In this document: piece by piece, positions 22,746 through 33,437 of the stretch
Position numbering within the stretch: position 1 is the stretch's first letter
Layout of the letters: each line of letters opens with the position of its first letter
From: Aplectana chamaeleonis
Taxonomy: Eukaryota > Nematoda > Chromadorea > Rhabditida > Cosmocercidae
Direction of reading: 5' to 3'
Length of the DNA stretch: 64,000 nucleotides
NCBI GenBank assembly: GCA_029168955.1
Contig: JAPDOI010001062.1
Location: forward strand, 62,001 to 126,000
Notes under the pieces: model-generated
The model's input: only the letters and a program-made list of their open reading frames with translations
Database searches by the model: none
What the model was told of the DNA's origin: nothing
Made by a program: the position numbers and the translations under genes

Positions 22746-25700
22746 TGTAGAATGTGGAAAAAGGTTTTTCAATTTTTTAATGCTAAATCTTAACCTTTTG
22801 TGGAGAAGAAATAGATAGGAAAACATGAATCTTGAGGAGCGTGCGACGCGTTTTGAGGTTGACTCCTGCGACATTTTTTGCCAGTTTAGGATACAAGCAG
22901 CAACTCCACTTCCGCACCTTCTCTGTTCGCCACTCATTGCAACCGCTCAGTCATTTCGAATCCCTAACTTCCAAAAACCAGTTTTATATATGTTGCAAGT
23001 CTGAGCTTATCAAAATCTGCACCACAAAAACACAAACAACCACCTACTAATTTCATTCATTGAGAACAAGGGCATGATGTTGGTCAACTAGGGAAACATC
23101 ATATAATATGAGAATGCGTTTTTCCTTATCATGATAGAGACGGTAAAGCGAGAATAATCGCTTGTGAGCTTTACAAATTGGAAGAAAGGGCAGTGGGTAG
23201 CGACGTAAGGGAAGGAAGTACAGAAGGGGTTGTGAATTTTGTGCCGGTAGCAACCGACGATTTACCGCTGGCTTCTTATGTTTTGCTTTATGATCCCACA
23301 TTTTGATACCCCCACGGCCTGCTGTAAATGTACGGCACCCTGCTCTGCTCAGGAGAGTCCATACGTACAGCAACTTTCCGGTAGACGGAAGTCAGTCACC
23401 ACCGACAAACTAATCCGTCTCAGGTAGTTGGCTCACGCAAAAGTTTCTGTGAGCGAAAACTTCGCTAGGCCTCGCTAGTCTATCAGTAATTTGAATTCTG
23501 TGAGTGTTTTTCTTCTTCGAAAAGCGGAGAAGAAGAGTTGACAAATCAAAAGAAAAGCGTGTACTATTTTTTCCCTGGAATTCGGCAGAACAGGCACTTT
23601 GTTTTTATCTGGGGGTTCGGTTTAGGCACCCCCCTTTGCCCTCTCCGCAGCGTCCAATATGCACCCCTCTAAGGTCAACCGGGACGCGTGCCCAGCCCTG
23701 ACTCCAACTCATCTTGAATTCCCAGTAGCGCTCGGCCCCTGTGAAGAGATAGGTTGCCGGGGCCAATCACGTTCGTTCGCTGTCCCTGTTGCTGAATTTG
23801 CTTATGTTTGATGCATTATGTGCCTACTCACCATTGGTGAAAGAAGTGGTTATGTATTTTGCGTCCCATAAAGTGATAAGGTTGTTAAAAATATGTGATG
23901 TTAATACTTCAAAATCATATAAGTTCTCCAAAACAATGGAAATCTTTGATAGGGAACAAAACCTTAAATCCTTTGTACCCGAGTCTATTTCACTTTCGAT
24001 ATGGGTATATCGCGTAGCAAAATTACAAAATGACATTTGTGATATAATTTTTGATCAAAATATGAAAGTTCTGTGAATTTGCAGAAAAGCATCTCTTGGG
24101 GAGATTCGAACTCTGGCCACATGCCCACCACTGCCCCTTCCTCCCTTTGCGCAGTCGATGCTGTTGGCGTGACCGCTTAACAATTCATAGACTAAGGGGA
24201 AGTCGATGGTCGGCAAACTTTCGGAGCTTATACCTCCTTCAGATCTATCTTTCGCGGCGGGTACCCAACACTATTTCACCATGTAATGCGTGAAGATTCC
24301 CTTATGACATTAGATTTCTACCGTTCAGACCTACGCTTCTTATACTTCCCTTGTTAGCTCGGTAATTTTCAGGCACCCCTTATGGGAAATCGAAATCGGC
24401 TATTTTCCGAGAAGTGGAGCACAACAGCCATGATCTTGACTTCCTTATTTTGATAAACCAGAGTATAAAAAAAGCACTGAATAAAGAAAATTCCGAAAAT
24501 ATCAACAAAAAAGGTAGTGTAATTTTTAAGCTTCCAAACAATCTTATGAAGAAAATTTTTAGTAAGAAGGTAGGTTGAGACAGAACATAAAACAATTTTT
24601 TATTTATTACAATTCAGCAAATACAAACAACAACAGAGCTACTTTTATTGCAGTATTCAATGTTTTCTATCGAATGTTTTCAGGAATCTATGTATGAAGG
24701 ATTAATCCGTGTTTGATCGTTCTGAGAGTTTTCAGAATTATTTTGTGTGGTGGAACCATGTAGGGATTTATGAGATGCGTAGGGAATGGAAAACCCGCTA
24801 CTTACCCACGTACATAGAGTGCCGCAATCCCTTAGAGACTCGGCTCGCCGTGCGATATGGTGTGTGTACACAGCTACACAGCGCACACGGGAGTGGACGC
24901 GCACACAATATTAATAAAAAATGTATTTTATTACAGAACGGGGAAGAGAAAACGATTGAAACCGAAGGAAATGGAAGATGATGAAAATTGTCTATTCTGG
25001 ATGAACCCATTTTAGAAATTTAATGTAAACAAACAAAGTTGGAGCAGGGGTAAGTATTTGGCCGTGACAAGTTTAATTCAAACGAAACTAGTTGATCAAA
25101 AGTAGCATTAAACATGCGAGCAAAGGATATTATGGGAAAGAGGAGAATCTGGCAAACAATTTAGCTTCAACAAGATCGTTTTTTAATGTGATTTAAGGAC
25201 CCTAAATCTCGTCCCGGTTTTACCCCGAAAACCGGGACAAAACCGGGACGAGTTTTAAGGTCCTTAAATCACAATGAATATCAAAGCTTTTGTTACTAAA
25301 ATGTTTGCCAGATTCTCCTCTTTCTCCCAATGCTCTTAGTTCTCATGGTTAATGCTGTTTTTAATCAACAAAGTTCATTTGAATGAACCTTGTCAAGTCC
25401 GAAAAATTCACCCTGCTCCAATTTAGTATATTTACACTAAATTTCTGAAATGGTTACATTGAAAGCATCCTATTTCTGCCTTCTTCCATTCACTCCACTT
25501 TCGATCCTTTTCTCCTCCCCGTTCTGTAATTAAACGCATTTTTAATTAATATTGTGCGCGCCTCCACTCCAGTGTGCGCTGTGTAGCTGCGGGCAAACAC
25601 CATATTGCTCGGCGAGCCCAGTCTCTAAGGAATCGCGGCATTCAAGCTGGATAAAATTCGGGTTTTTATGTACAGGATACTTCTCAAATAGAAAGATACG

Positions 25701-26336
25701 ATTATTTGCTTGTTTCACTGGAACTTGCAGTCTTCAATTTTTACAGTCGGCTCTCTTCATAAGTCATTCTCATGGACGAAATTCCGTAGGCTAGTTTTTA
25801 TACTGACTGTGATATCTGTATTTTAGTCTGTCATAATACAGCAGTTCGCTAATCCTTTTCTGAACGTGAACGATAGCGCGTCTGAGCGCTCTTTGTATCA
25901 TCGCTTCTAATCGGTAATGACAAGCGTAATCACTGAACGTTACACCAAAGAAACATTACACCACATCAATCCTTACTTGCTACTAGATAACAGAGTAGTG
26001 TTTACTCCTTCGTCAAAACAATCAAACACATTATATATGATCTTTAATTCATAGAGTTGTTGATGAGAAGCCTCGACAGCAACTATAAATTATTCCGAAC
26101 ATAAACTGCAAATCTATCAATAATTTGAATTCTGTAATTGTCTGTCTTAAAAAGCGGAGAAGAAGATATGATAAACCAGAAGAGAATCGTGTATTATTTT
26201 GCTCCTGAAATACGACAGAACATGCACTTCGTTTTTTTATGGCGTCCGGTTTAGGCACCCCCCTTTGCCCTCTCTGCAACGTCAAATATGCACCCCCTAA
26301 AGTTAACCGGGACGCCTACCCAGCACTGGGTCGCGA

Positions 26337-26708
26337 TGAGAAAAGTTGTGGAAAAAACCTTGAAAACAATTAACATCGATTGCAATTTCAGATATTGAAA
26401 ACAGTTAAACAGTGAAAGCAAGCCCTTCCTTCAATATTTGACTCGACGAGGATAGAAATATAGTAGCAGGTCATTCCGAAGGATATTGTTCATTGATTGA
26501 ATTCCAATTTCAAGCCAGCTGATGTTCTTGATATTAGAGATAATCTATGCCGATGGTGTGGAGTGGGCTCGTCCACCATAAAAAGGCAGGAAAGCTGAGG
26601 CTTCAGGGGATTTTCGCAAAATTTCCTTATATGTCCTACTACTCTGAATCCAGAAAAGAGTTAATGAAAAAGTAGAAGACCATATTTCATCGCGACCATT
26701 GACTTTGA
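26337..26708. other. Unassigned stretch
   Basis: No gene seen. A GGACGAGCCC-containing piece near 26560-26590 weakly recalls the interior of the TTAA elements. Confidence 0.3.
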
Positions 26709-27153
26709 AGGAAGTGTTCACGATGAACATCGCACTCGATTTCGACCCAAAAATGGGATCGTTAGGTCGTGAGGTAACTAACAGTGAAGAAACAGCGAAG
26801 AAAAACGTTCAGAATAAGCTAAAATAACGACTTTAACCGTTCAGTGGGTGGACGAGAATCATGGGCCCTGCCGATATATGCAAGCGCGCGTTAATCGCGA
26901 AACGTACGCGAATCGATCAGGCTGAACGCGGCAGTTGCTCGGCAATTTGTCTTCGAAAAGGATGCGGCGCCATAAGCTCGTCCGAATGGGGGGCGGACCG
27001 GGAAGGTAGGCGCACTGGGGTAACTTTCGACGTTTTCATTGATTTCTGGCCCGTTTTCGTTGCTTTCTTCTTCGACCCTATCCTCTCCAGCATCTGCCAG
27101 CTTAGTGTTACACACTGAAACCTCGAGAATGAGATTTATCGTGGACACTGCCT
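26709..27153. mobile_element. Probable TTAA-family MITE, diverged
   Basis: The left end AGGAAGTGTTCACGATGA and the complement of the right end AGGCAGTGTCCACGATAA match the ends of the TTAA elements. The flanking tetranucleotides are TTGA and TTCT, so the target duplication has decayed or the boundary is wrong. The interior differs from the 486-bp copies. Confidence 0.55.
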
Positions 27154-27159
27154 TTCTGG

Positions 27160-27875
27160 TAGATGATTTCTCTGGTGGATGATTTCTGCTATTTGGGCTG
27201 TTTGCTGAAGAACGATGGTAGTTATGCAGCGGATATTCGACAACGATGTGCGAAAGCTACGACTGCGTTCAATTCTCTAACCGTGTTTGTGGTCAACTCC
27301 CATCGCAAAGGAAGTCAAGTTGCGCGTCTACCTATCCGCTATTCGCCCTACCATGATGTACGGATCGGAGACGTGGGCAGCACCGACGACGCAGATGGAA
27401 AGGTTGGATTGCATGGAGAGGAAGCTTCTTAGGCGTTTGCTTGGATATTTCTGGCCGCGCGTATGCCATAACGAAGACCTTTACAAGGAAATCGACGCAG
27501 TACATCAACGCTTGACACGAGGAAGGTGGTAGCATCTCCCAACGCCAACTCAAGCAGCAATGGAAAGTCGACTTCGACTGCTCGGGCATATACTAAGAAG
27601 AACGCCGGATCGTCTCGTGCAACACGCTTTGAGAATGCTTCCAAATCCTGTCTGGAAACGGCCACCTGGGCGCAGGCGAAGGTTCTGGACGGATGTGGTT
27701 AAAAAGGATTTGAAGTCACTCGGCATCGAAAGACAGTTCAGGCGCGATGTTTCGGTTCGCAGGAAATGGAATAGTGACAGATGGATGGAATGTGTTCAAA
27801 TTGTAGCCGAAAACCGTGAAAAATGGACACGGCTGACTACTAGGACGGCACACCTCGGTGAAGATGCGGAATGAC
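27160..27875 (+). pseudogene. RTE-type LINE, C-terminal fragment of reverse transcriptase
   Basis: Conceptual translation shows the C-terminal part of an RTE-clade ORF2: FCYLGCLLKNDGSYAADI, then AIRPTMMYGSETWAAP, RKLLRRLLGYFWPRVCHNE, then LRLLGHILRRTPDRLVQHAL and WNSDRWMECVQ, ending RTAHLGEDAE. From memory this is close to the RTE-like proteins of hookworm genomes. The element is 5'-truncated and has no endonuclease or RT palm. A frameshift lies near 27290, and one in-frame TAG at 27530-27532 separates the two long reading blocks. Its 3' end runs directly into the TTAA target of the next element. It is a dead copy. Confidence 0.85.
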
Positions 27876-27902
27876 CGCGTCAGGCGAAAGCCAACCGATT
27901 AA

Positions 27903-28388
27903 AGACAGTGTCCACGATAAAAACCATGTCTGATTTTTTGGTGGTGATCGGCAGCTGCGGGGCCTAGCGCTACCCTAACGCTGAAAAAAACTTTAAAAAA
28001 TGAGCTCGTAACGGTCCCCCACGGCACCAAAGTTGGACACCCGTCAGCTCTTCACACCCAGATGCACTTTCCACGCCCACCGACGTGAACAAATGAATGC
28101 TGCAGATTGTGAGATGAGCGATGATTTCCGATTAATAGCCCCGTTCTTCCTTTTATTTCCAACTTCTCTATTTACTCAGGTAAGCTCGCATACATCGGCT
28201 GCAAAAGACGGTAGTTACAAGCCTCGGACAACTCGTCCACCATGTTTCCTTAGCTCAATCTTAGAGGGACCATAACTCCGTTCCTAGAAGGGCTTGTACG
28301 ATTCCAAAAACATCATTGGAATCAGCATGGGACCGTCTTCAAGATAGGCGGAGAAGCAGAAAAACCATTCTTATCGTGAATACTGCCT
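27903..28388 (-). mobile_element. TTAA-flanked MITE, copy 2, 486 bp
   Basis: Perfect TTAA at 27899-27902 and 28389-28392. The ends are AGACAGTGTCCACGATAA and, on the complement, AGGCAGTATTCACGATAA. The whole element is the reverse complement of copy 3 at 29342-29827, which has exactly the same length; shared words include CCACGCCCACCGACGTGAAC/GTTCACGTCGGTGGGCGTGG. Short open frames are not conserved between copies. Confidence 0.9.
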
Positions 28389-28517
28389 TTAAGTCAAGTA
28401 AGTCGCTGCCTTTAATTACAGCCTGGAGCAGATAATGGAAGTGTGAAATTTCCTCAAAACACCGTCATGCTTCTGTTTTTAAAGTTTTTGGTACAAGAAA
28501 CCAAAAACAGAGTCACA
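28389..28517. other. Spacer with a second TTAA end
   Basis: GCTGCCTTTAATTAC near 28405 looks like another TTAA-element end, just outside copy 2. Its partner end was not found. Confidence 0.35.
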
Positions 28518-28812
28518 TACCGTCAAGGCTGCGATGACTAAGCCGGGCGGCGCTGAGTTGAAACGGACGCGGCGCGTCTGCGCAGCGTGTATCAAATTGC
28601 CCCGCCACTGTTATTCAAGTATTTTCGCCAGCATACTGCCCATATTCCTGTAAAATTAAGGATGAAGATGTCGAAATATGCAAGGAATACGGAGAGCAGG
28701 CTAGCAGAATCACCTGTCGTGGGGGCAATCTAATACAAGCCTCGCTGCACGGTCGCCCCGCGCCCGCTTCAACTCAGCGCCGCCCGGCTCAGTTATCGCA
28801 GCCTTGACGGTA
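28518..28812. repeat. GC-rich foldback element
   Basis: The left end TACCGTCAAGGCTGCGAT is the exact complement of the right end ending at 28812. The arms continue with CCGGGCGGCGCTGAGTTGAA for about 65 bp, then a loop of about 140 bp. The GC-rich arms stand out against the AT-rich surroundings. Confidence 0.82.
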
Positions 28813-29337
28813 CCTGAGAATTTTGAAACGCAAAAGCATTTCGGTTTGACGCTTCGTCCGCAGTCAACCAAAACCCACCAAGCAGGCGTAATTAAATATT
28901 TCAGAGGATTCATTAAACAATTTTTCTCCGGTATTTGAGTTTTGTCGAAGTTTTTCCCTACTAACCTCTACTTCGTGGACTCACCTACTCGACCACGTCG
29001 AGAACTAGAATAGTTTTTTTAATCTTCAATATTCTTTATCTTCCGTCTTTAAAACATACCCCTATCGATTTGATAAGTGATAAGTTCTTGTCAAGACTCA
29101 TCAAAACAAATTATCAGTCGTATCGATTGGCATGATTTGTATGGGAACCGTTCACCCCCCCCCCACTCGTTGCATACCGCTATTCCCGAAAGTGAACGAC
29201 CTCTACTGCCTGGTGAAGGTAGCATCCGCCTGTTGGCAGAGAGCATGATAGCGCGTTGGCCACTCTACTATACATCTCCTTCAACTCGTGAGAAGACCTG
29301 CGCAAACTAAGAATGAGCTTTCTGAAGGGAACTGCAT
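28813..29337. other. Unassigned stretch
   Basis: Nothing recognised. It contains a C9-10 run near 29155. Confidence 0.35.
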
Positions 29338-29341
29338 TTAA

Positions 29342-29827
29342 AGGCAGTGTTCACGATAAGAATCGCATCTTTGCTTTTTTGCCTATCTTGAAGACGGTCC
29401 CATGCTGATTCCAACGATGTTTTTGGAATCGTACAAGACCTTCTAGGAACGGAGTTATGGTCTCTCAAAAATTGAGCTAGGGAAACATGGTGGACGAGTT
29501 TTCCGAGGCTCGTAACTTCCGTCTTTTGCAGCCGATGTATGCGAGCTGACCTGAGTAAAGAGAGAAGCTCAGAATGAAGGGAAGAACGGGGCTATTTATC
29601 GGGAACCACCGCTCATCTCACAATCTCGAGCATTCATTTGTTCACGTCGGTGGGCGTGGAAAGTGCATTTGGGTGTTACGAGCTGACGGGTGTCCAACTT
29701 TGGGGCCGTGAAAGACCTTTCCGCGCTCATTTGTCTTAGTTTTCTCAACGTTAAGATTGCGCTAGGCCCCAGAGCTGCCGATCTCCACCACAAAATCAGA
29801 CATGTTTTTTTATCGTGGACACTGCCT
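29342..29827 (+). mobile_element. TTAA-flanked MITE, copy 3, 486 bp
   Basis: TTAA at 29338-29341 and TTAG (one change) at 29828-29831. The left end is AGGCAGTGTTCACGATAA and the complement of the right end is AGGCAGTGTCCACGATAA. It is an inverted twin of copy 2, about 950 bp away, and the two could pair as a larger stem. Confidence 0.9.
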
Positions 29828-29831
29828 TTAG

Positions 29832-30174
29832 CAAAACAGGAAATGTTGTTCGACGTTTCATGTTCGAATTGGAATCCTTCAACAGTTGAAACCACTATGT
29901 ATAAGCAGTACAATACCATCAGCAAACAGAATTGAAATAGAAAGCTATGAAAAGCACTGTGTGATGAAAAAAACTCGATCAATATCAGTAGTATAGAATC
30001 ACGTAGATAACTGACAATAAACTCGATGGCAAGTTGTTTGATATCTCGATTACAAGTTTTTCGATAGAACACTATACAACAATAATACAGAAATTATCAG
30101 CGATTCACCGGTATAACAAGGCGTCATGCACTAGCGAGTGCACGCGGGTAGTCGTTCCTAAACAGAATAACCAC
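29832..30174. other. Unassigned stretch
   Basis: The minus-strand open frame that enters this stretch from the MITE is a chance extension. No gene recognised. Confidence 0.3.
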
Positions 30175-30909
30175 TCTGCCAGTGCGTAGCTAGATGCCTC
30201 ACACGGAAACCGGAGATGCCCAGGGTTTCGCAGGCATCTAGTCTAATTTTGACCCGAGATTTTACGCAAATTACTGAATGTTTAGCCTCAGTTGGTGAAA
30301 TTCTAGCTACAGCGCCCGCATATTCTACGTAAATTCTCGCTACGGCACCTGCATATTCTACGCTTATTCTCGTTACAGCACTCGGTCGATCGACCCACCC
30401 AGTCCTGACCCGTATTAGAACGGCGATCCCAGCTGCGATCGACAGCATCGCCGTTTCTTCCCCACCGACTGCAGCATCCCAATGGTCAAAATTATCCTCG
30501 CCATGGTGTCCAAGGGAGCGACACCGGGTCACCCTCCACGGCCAGCCGCAGAGTGTCGAGTAATCACTCAGTGAGATGACTGGACCAACACTGTTTGAAC
30601 GGCATCACTGCGTTCCACGTAGCCAGCGCGGGTTTAAGATTGCATTTCAACACAGGCTGTCGCGTAACCCGCAGATTCTCGCTACAAAGTTATAGCGAGA
30701 ATATACGGGTTTAGCGACAGAGAGTTCAATGTATCGAATTTAGCCTTCGTTTTTACGTAGAATACGCGTAGAATTTGCACCCTTGTACCGTCGACACAAG
30801 AATATGCGGGTTTTAGCTATCGTAGCCAAAACCCGTGAATTCTTGCTACATGGAATGGGGCGGCGTTACAGGCCGCGCCCTCGAAGGCATCTAGCTACGC
30901 GTTGGCAGA
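30175..30909. mobile_element. TIR element with internal CTCGCTACA repeats
   Basis: The left end TCTGCCAGTGCGTAGCTAGA matches the complement of the right end, TCTGCCAACGCGTAGCTAGA, with GCATCTAG nearby on both sides. Inside, ATTCTAGCTACAGC, ATTCTCGCTACGGC and ATTCTCGTTACAGC recur near 30299-30378, and near 30670-30700 ATTCTCGCTAC faces its complement. No target duplication was clear and no transposase is present. Confidence 0.75.
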
Positions 30910-33304
30910 GCAGAACCGATACAACAGCACGATAGTCATGAGGAAAGCAGAGAGTAGTAAGAGTACTGACATCACTAAAAACAACATCGAAAATAGAGAA
31001 AAATCCCATCAATAGAGGGTAATGCGATATTATGGTTCAAAACTGACCGGGATCACGAACAATGTGTTCACACGTGCAGAGTGCGGACATATGTACAACC
31101 CATTCTACGACGACTGCCAAGGCCATTCACGCGTTGAGGCTGCGATGCGGCGCCGACTAGAGTCGGCACAGATAACACTGGCACTTTTGTGATCCGTGCC
31201 AGCCATAATTGACACAAATAACACAAATAACAACGCTTGTCGGCTGCATCGATCCCAAAGCGGTACGTTTCATGCACAATATTGCGGTCACGGAAGCTAT
31301 GAACCCGTCCTGTACCCAATCCTGGGCGAAGTGCATAGTCTGCCAGGGGCAAAGTCACTCAAACGTGTTAGGCCTAGTCAGATCGTTGTTCCTTTGTGGG
31401 AAGCTCGGAATTCTAAAGACACAGTCATCCGAGTATTTTTTACAGGTTTCTGCTGATCTAAATTTCGCGCTAATCATAACGGTATCTCAAAACTTGCTCA
31501 CGACTTTCCGCAAACGGAGTTACGAATCCTAAAACATCGCTCATATGAGAGAAGAGGTTCCCTGACGAACTGTCTCGGGCCTGCTTCGCTCGTAACTCTC
31601 ACGAATAGAGTCCTACAGCCCCCGCTGACAGTGCGCTTGATCCGAATTAAGCCACACTCATTACGACAACTTCGGCGTTTCATCGCTAGGCTAACAACCA
31701 GTGGACTAACCGCGGAAGCTTCCGAACTGACCGTGACTGCATTCCGACCAACCGTGTGAAATGCACACTGAACAGTACCTTACAGACCACCCACTAGCGA
31801 AAGCCGGTGGTACACACACACAGTTTCCGTTGTCAGACGATTACAAGCCCAATGTCAGGGTTTCAAGCCGCTCAAATGACGGAGGTTCGGTACGTCACGT
31901 CACAGGCGGGAGGGAATACGGATCTGCTTTGCAGTTTCACACAACTCAAAATTCATACCCGACGTTCATTGCCTTTGAAGAAACTGCCCAACGAGAAGTT
32001 GGAGATGTTCACGAGTGCGCTTCCTTCCTATCTTTCGGAATATTTTGAATCCTTTTCTAGTTTTATTCCGCTATATCAAATGGCATCACCTGGTATTCGG
32101 TTTCACGACAGTTTGAGATCATTTTGAATCAGAAGCCTCTGTGAATAATCAGCTCAAGGTTCTCGAACAAGTGCGAAAAAGAATGTGAAGCAACATCAAC
32201 TAACACGATAAAATAGAAGGCCGCAACACAACAAGGAAAAAGGAGACGCCTCTAATCGTGTCGGTGCGTGGCAAACGCACTAGAATCAGAAGTCGCGCAC
32301 AAACTGCTGCGGCGCGGTCATTCAAGTCTACTGACGCGCGGGGGGGGGGGAACCTGACCGTTAACCCGTTTTGGACTATGCACTTCGGCCGAGATAGGGT
32401 TTAGCCAAGCCCTTTGAAAATCGTCATAAAATGAAAAAAAAAAGAAAACAATCAAGAGACCAACATACACGATAATATCATGACAGACTATAGAGCGCAG
32501 AAAGATGTAGAACTCTTTTAAAACATAATAATGCAAACAGCACATAACAAATTTTGCGAACCAGTATGTCTGAGACGTAGGAGCAATACAAGTATTACTT
32601 AGCACTATACTTTGTAGGGCTAGCACAACGTGTCGATTGCACCATTCAAGAAAAAGTGACGAGCAGCTATGACACCACCCATTATGCGGACATACAACAC
32701 AACAACAAACTGAACAGGAAAACAAATCAGAGATAGAAAATATAAAGTCGGCAAAATATTAAATTATTAGCCAAGCAGGGAGATGAGATAAACGCACAAA
32801 AAAATGAGAGATCACATCGTGACATAAGGTCGTTGCAAGTCATTGACCCAGGGAAAAAACTGGGAAAATAATTTAGTCGTTCGTCTGCACAAATCGACAT
32901 GGGACAACATAGATGGGTATGAAAAAACATAAATGTGGAGCCTTATTCCACAGAAAACTGGAGATGAGCAGAACCAAATGGTCGCAGGTCTTGGATTTTG
33001 ATGGGCAAATCAACGAATCTCAACTTGGACACAGCGGTGAACGGAAGTTCTGCTCTGGACTTTGCAAAGTTTGCTTGTTGCTTCGTGCCTTCGCTACGTC
33101 GAAGTTAAAATCCGACTGTCCGGGAATAAGGCTGGAAATTATGCGAGGCCGGCCAGCCGGCTAGTTAGCGTTTCAGACTGAGATCGACGCCTCGTGACGA
33201 TGAGATGATTGAGACCTCCTTCGATTCGATACATGAAGTCGAGTAAAATGCATACAGAGCTGTATGAGTGCCCACTTCACGGAGACTAACGCGTAAAAAC
33301 GCGA
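30910..33304. other. Downstream region of the sms gene
   Basis: No gene recognised on either strand. The part next to 33304 should contain the 3' untranslated region of the minus-strand sms gene, but I saw no convincing AATAAA within about 100 bp of the stop. The segment near 31490-31600 weakly resembles the interior of the TTAA elements (CGGAGTTACGA, GAACTGTCTCGGGCCT). A minus-strand open frame at 32318-32725 is hydrophobic, low in complexity and unrecognised. Confidence 0.35.
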
Positions 33305-33437
33305 TCATTGGAGAATTCGATTCACTTGCCGCATTATATCGTGCGCCGACTGCGGACCATCGAATGGCCAATTCCATTTGTTCTCCAGTCGGCCATCGCC
33401 CACGTCTGATTCAAACCAATAGCACAGCCAAAACCAC
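33305..33437 (-). CDS. sms: sms terminal exon
   Basis: 133 bp: one base completing Trp plus 44 codons including the stop. It reads WFWLCYWFESDVGDG, RLENKWNWPFDGPQSA, then HDIMRQVNRILQ and TGA. Residue order and length fit the nematode SMS tail. The acceptor TGTTTTAG precedes G-TGG, which exactly completes the split codon left by exon d 11.3 kb upstream. Confidence 0.85.

Noticed and set aside
21847..22937. 323- and 345-codon open frames on opposite strands as a repeat protein gene
   Set aside because: Both strands open over the same 21-bp array; no start context, splice sites or non-repeat domain.
23053..23373. 106-codon minus-strand gene
   Set aside because: Lies in hAT-derived sequence, no domain, no splice signals.
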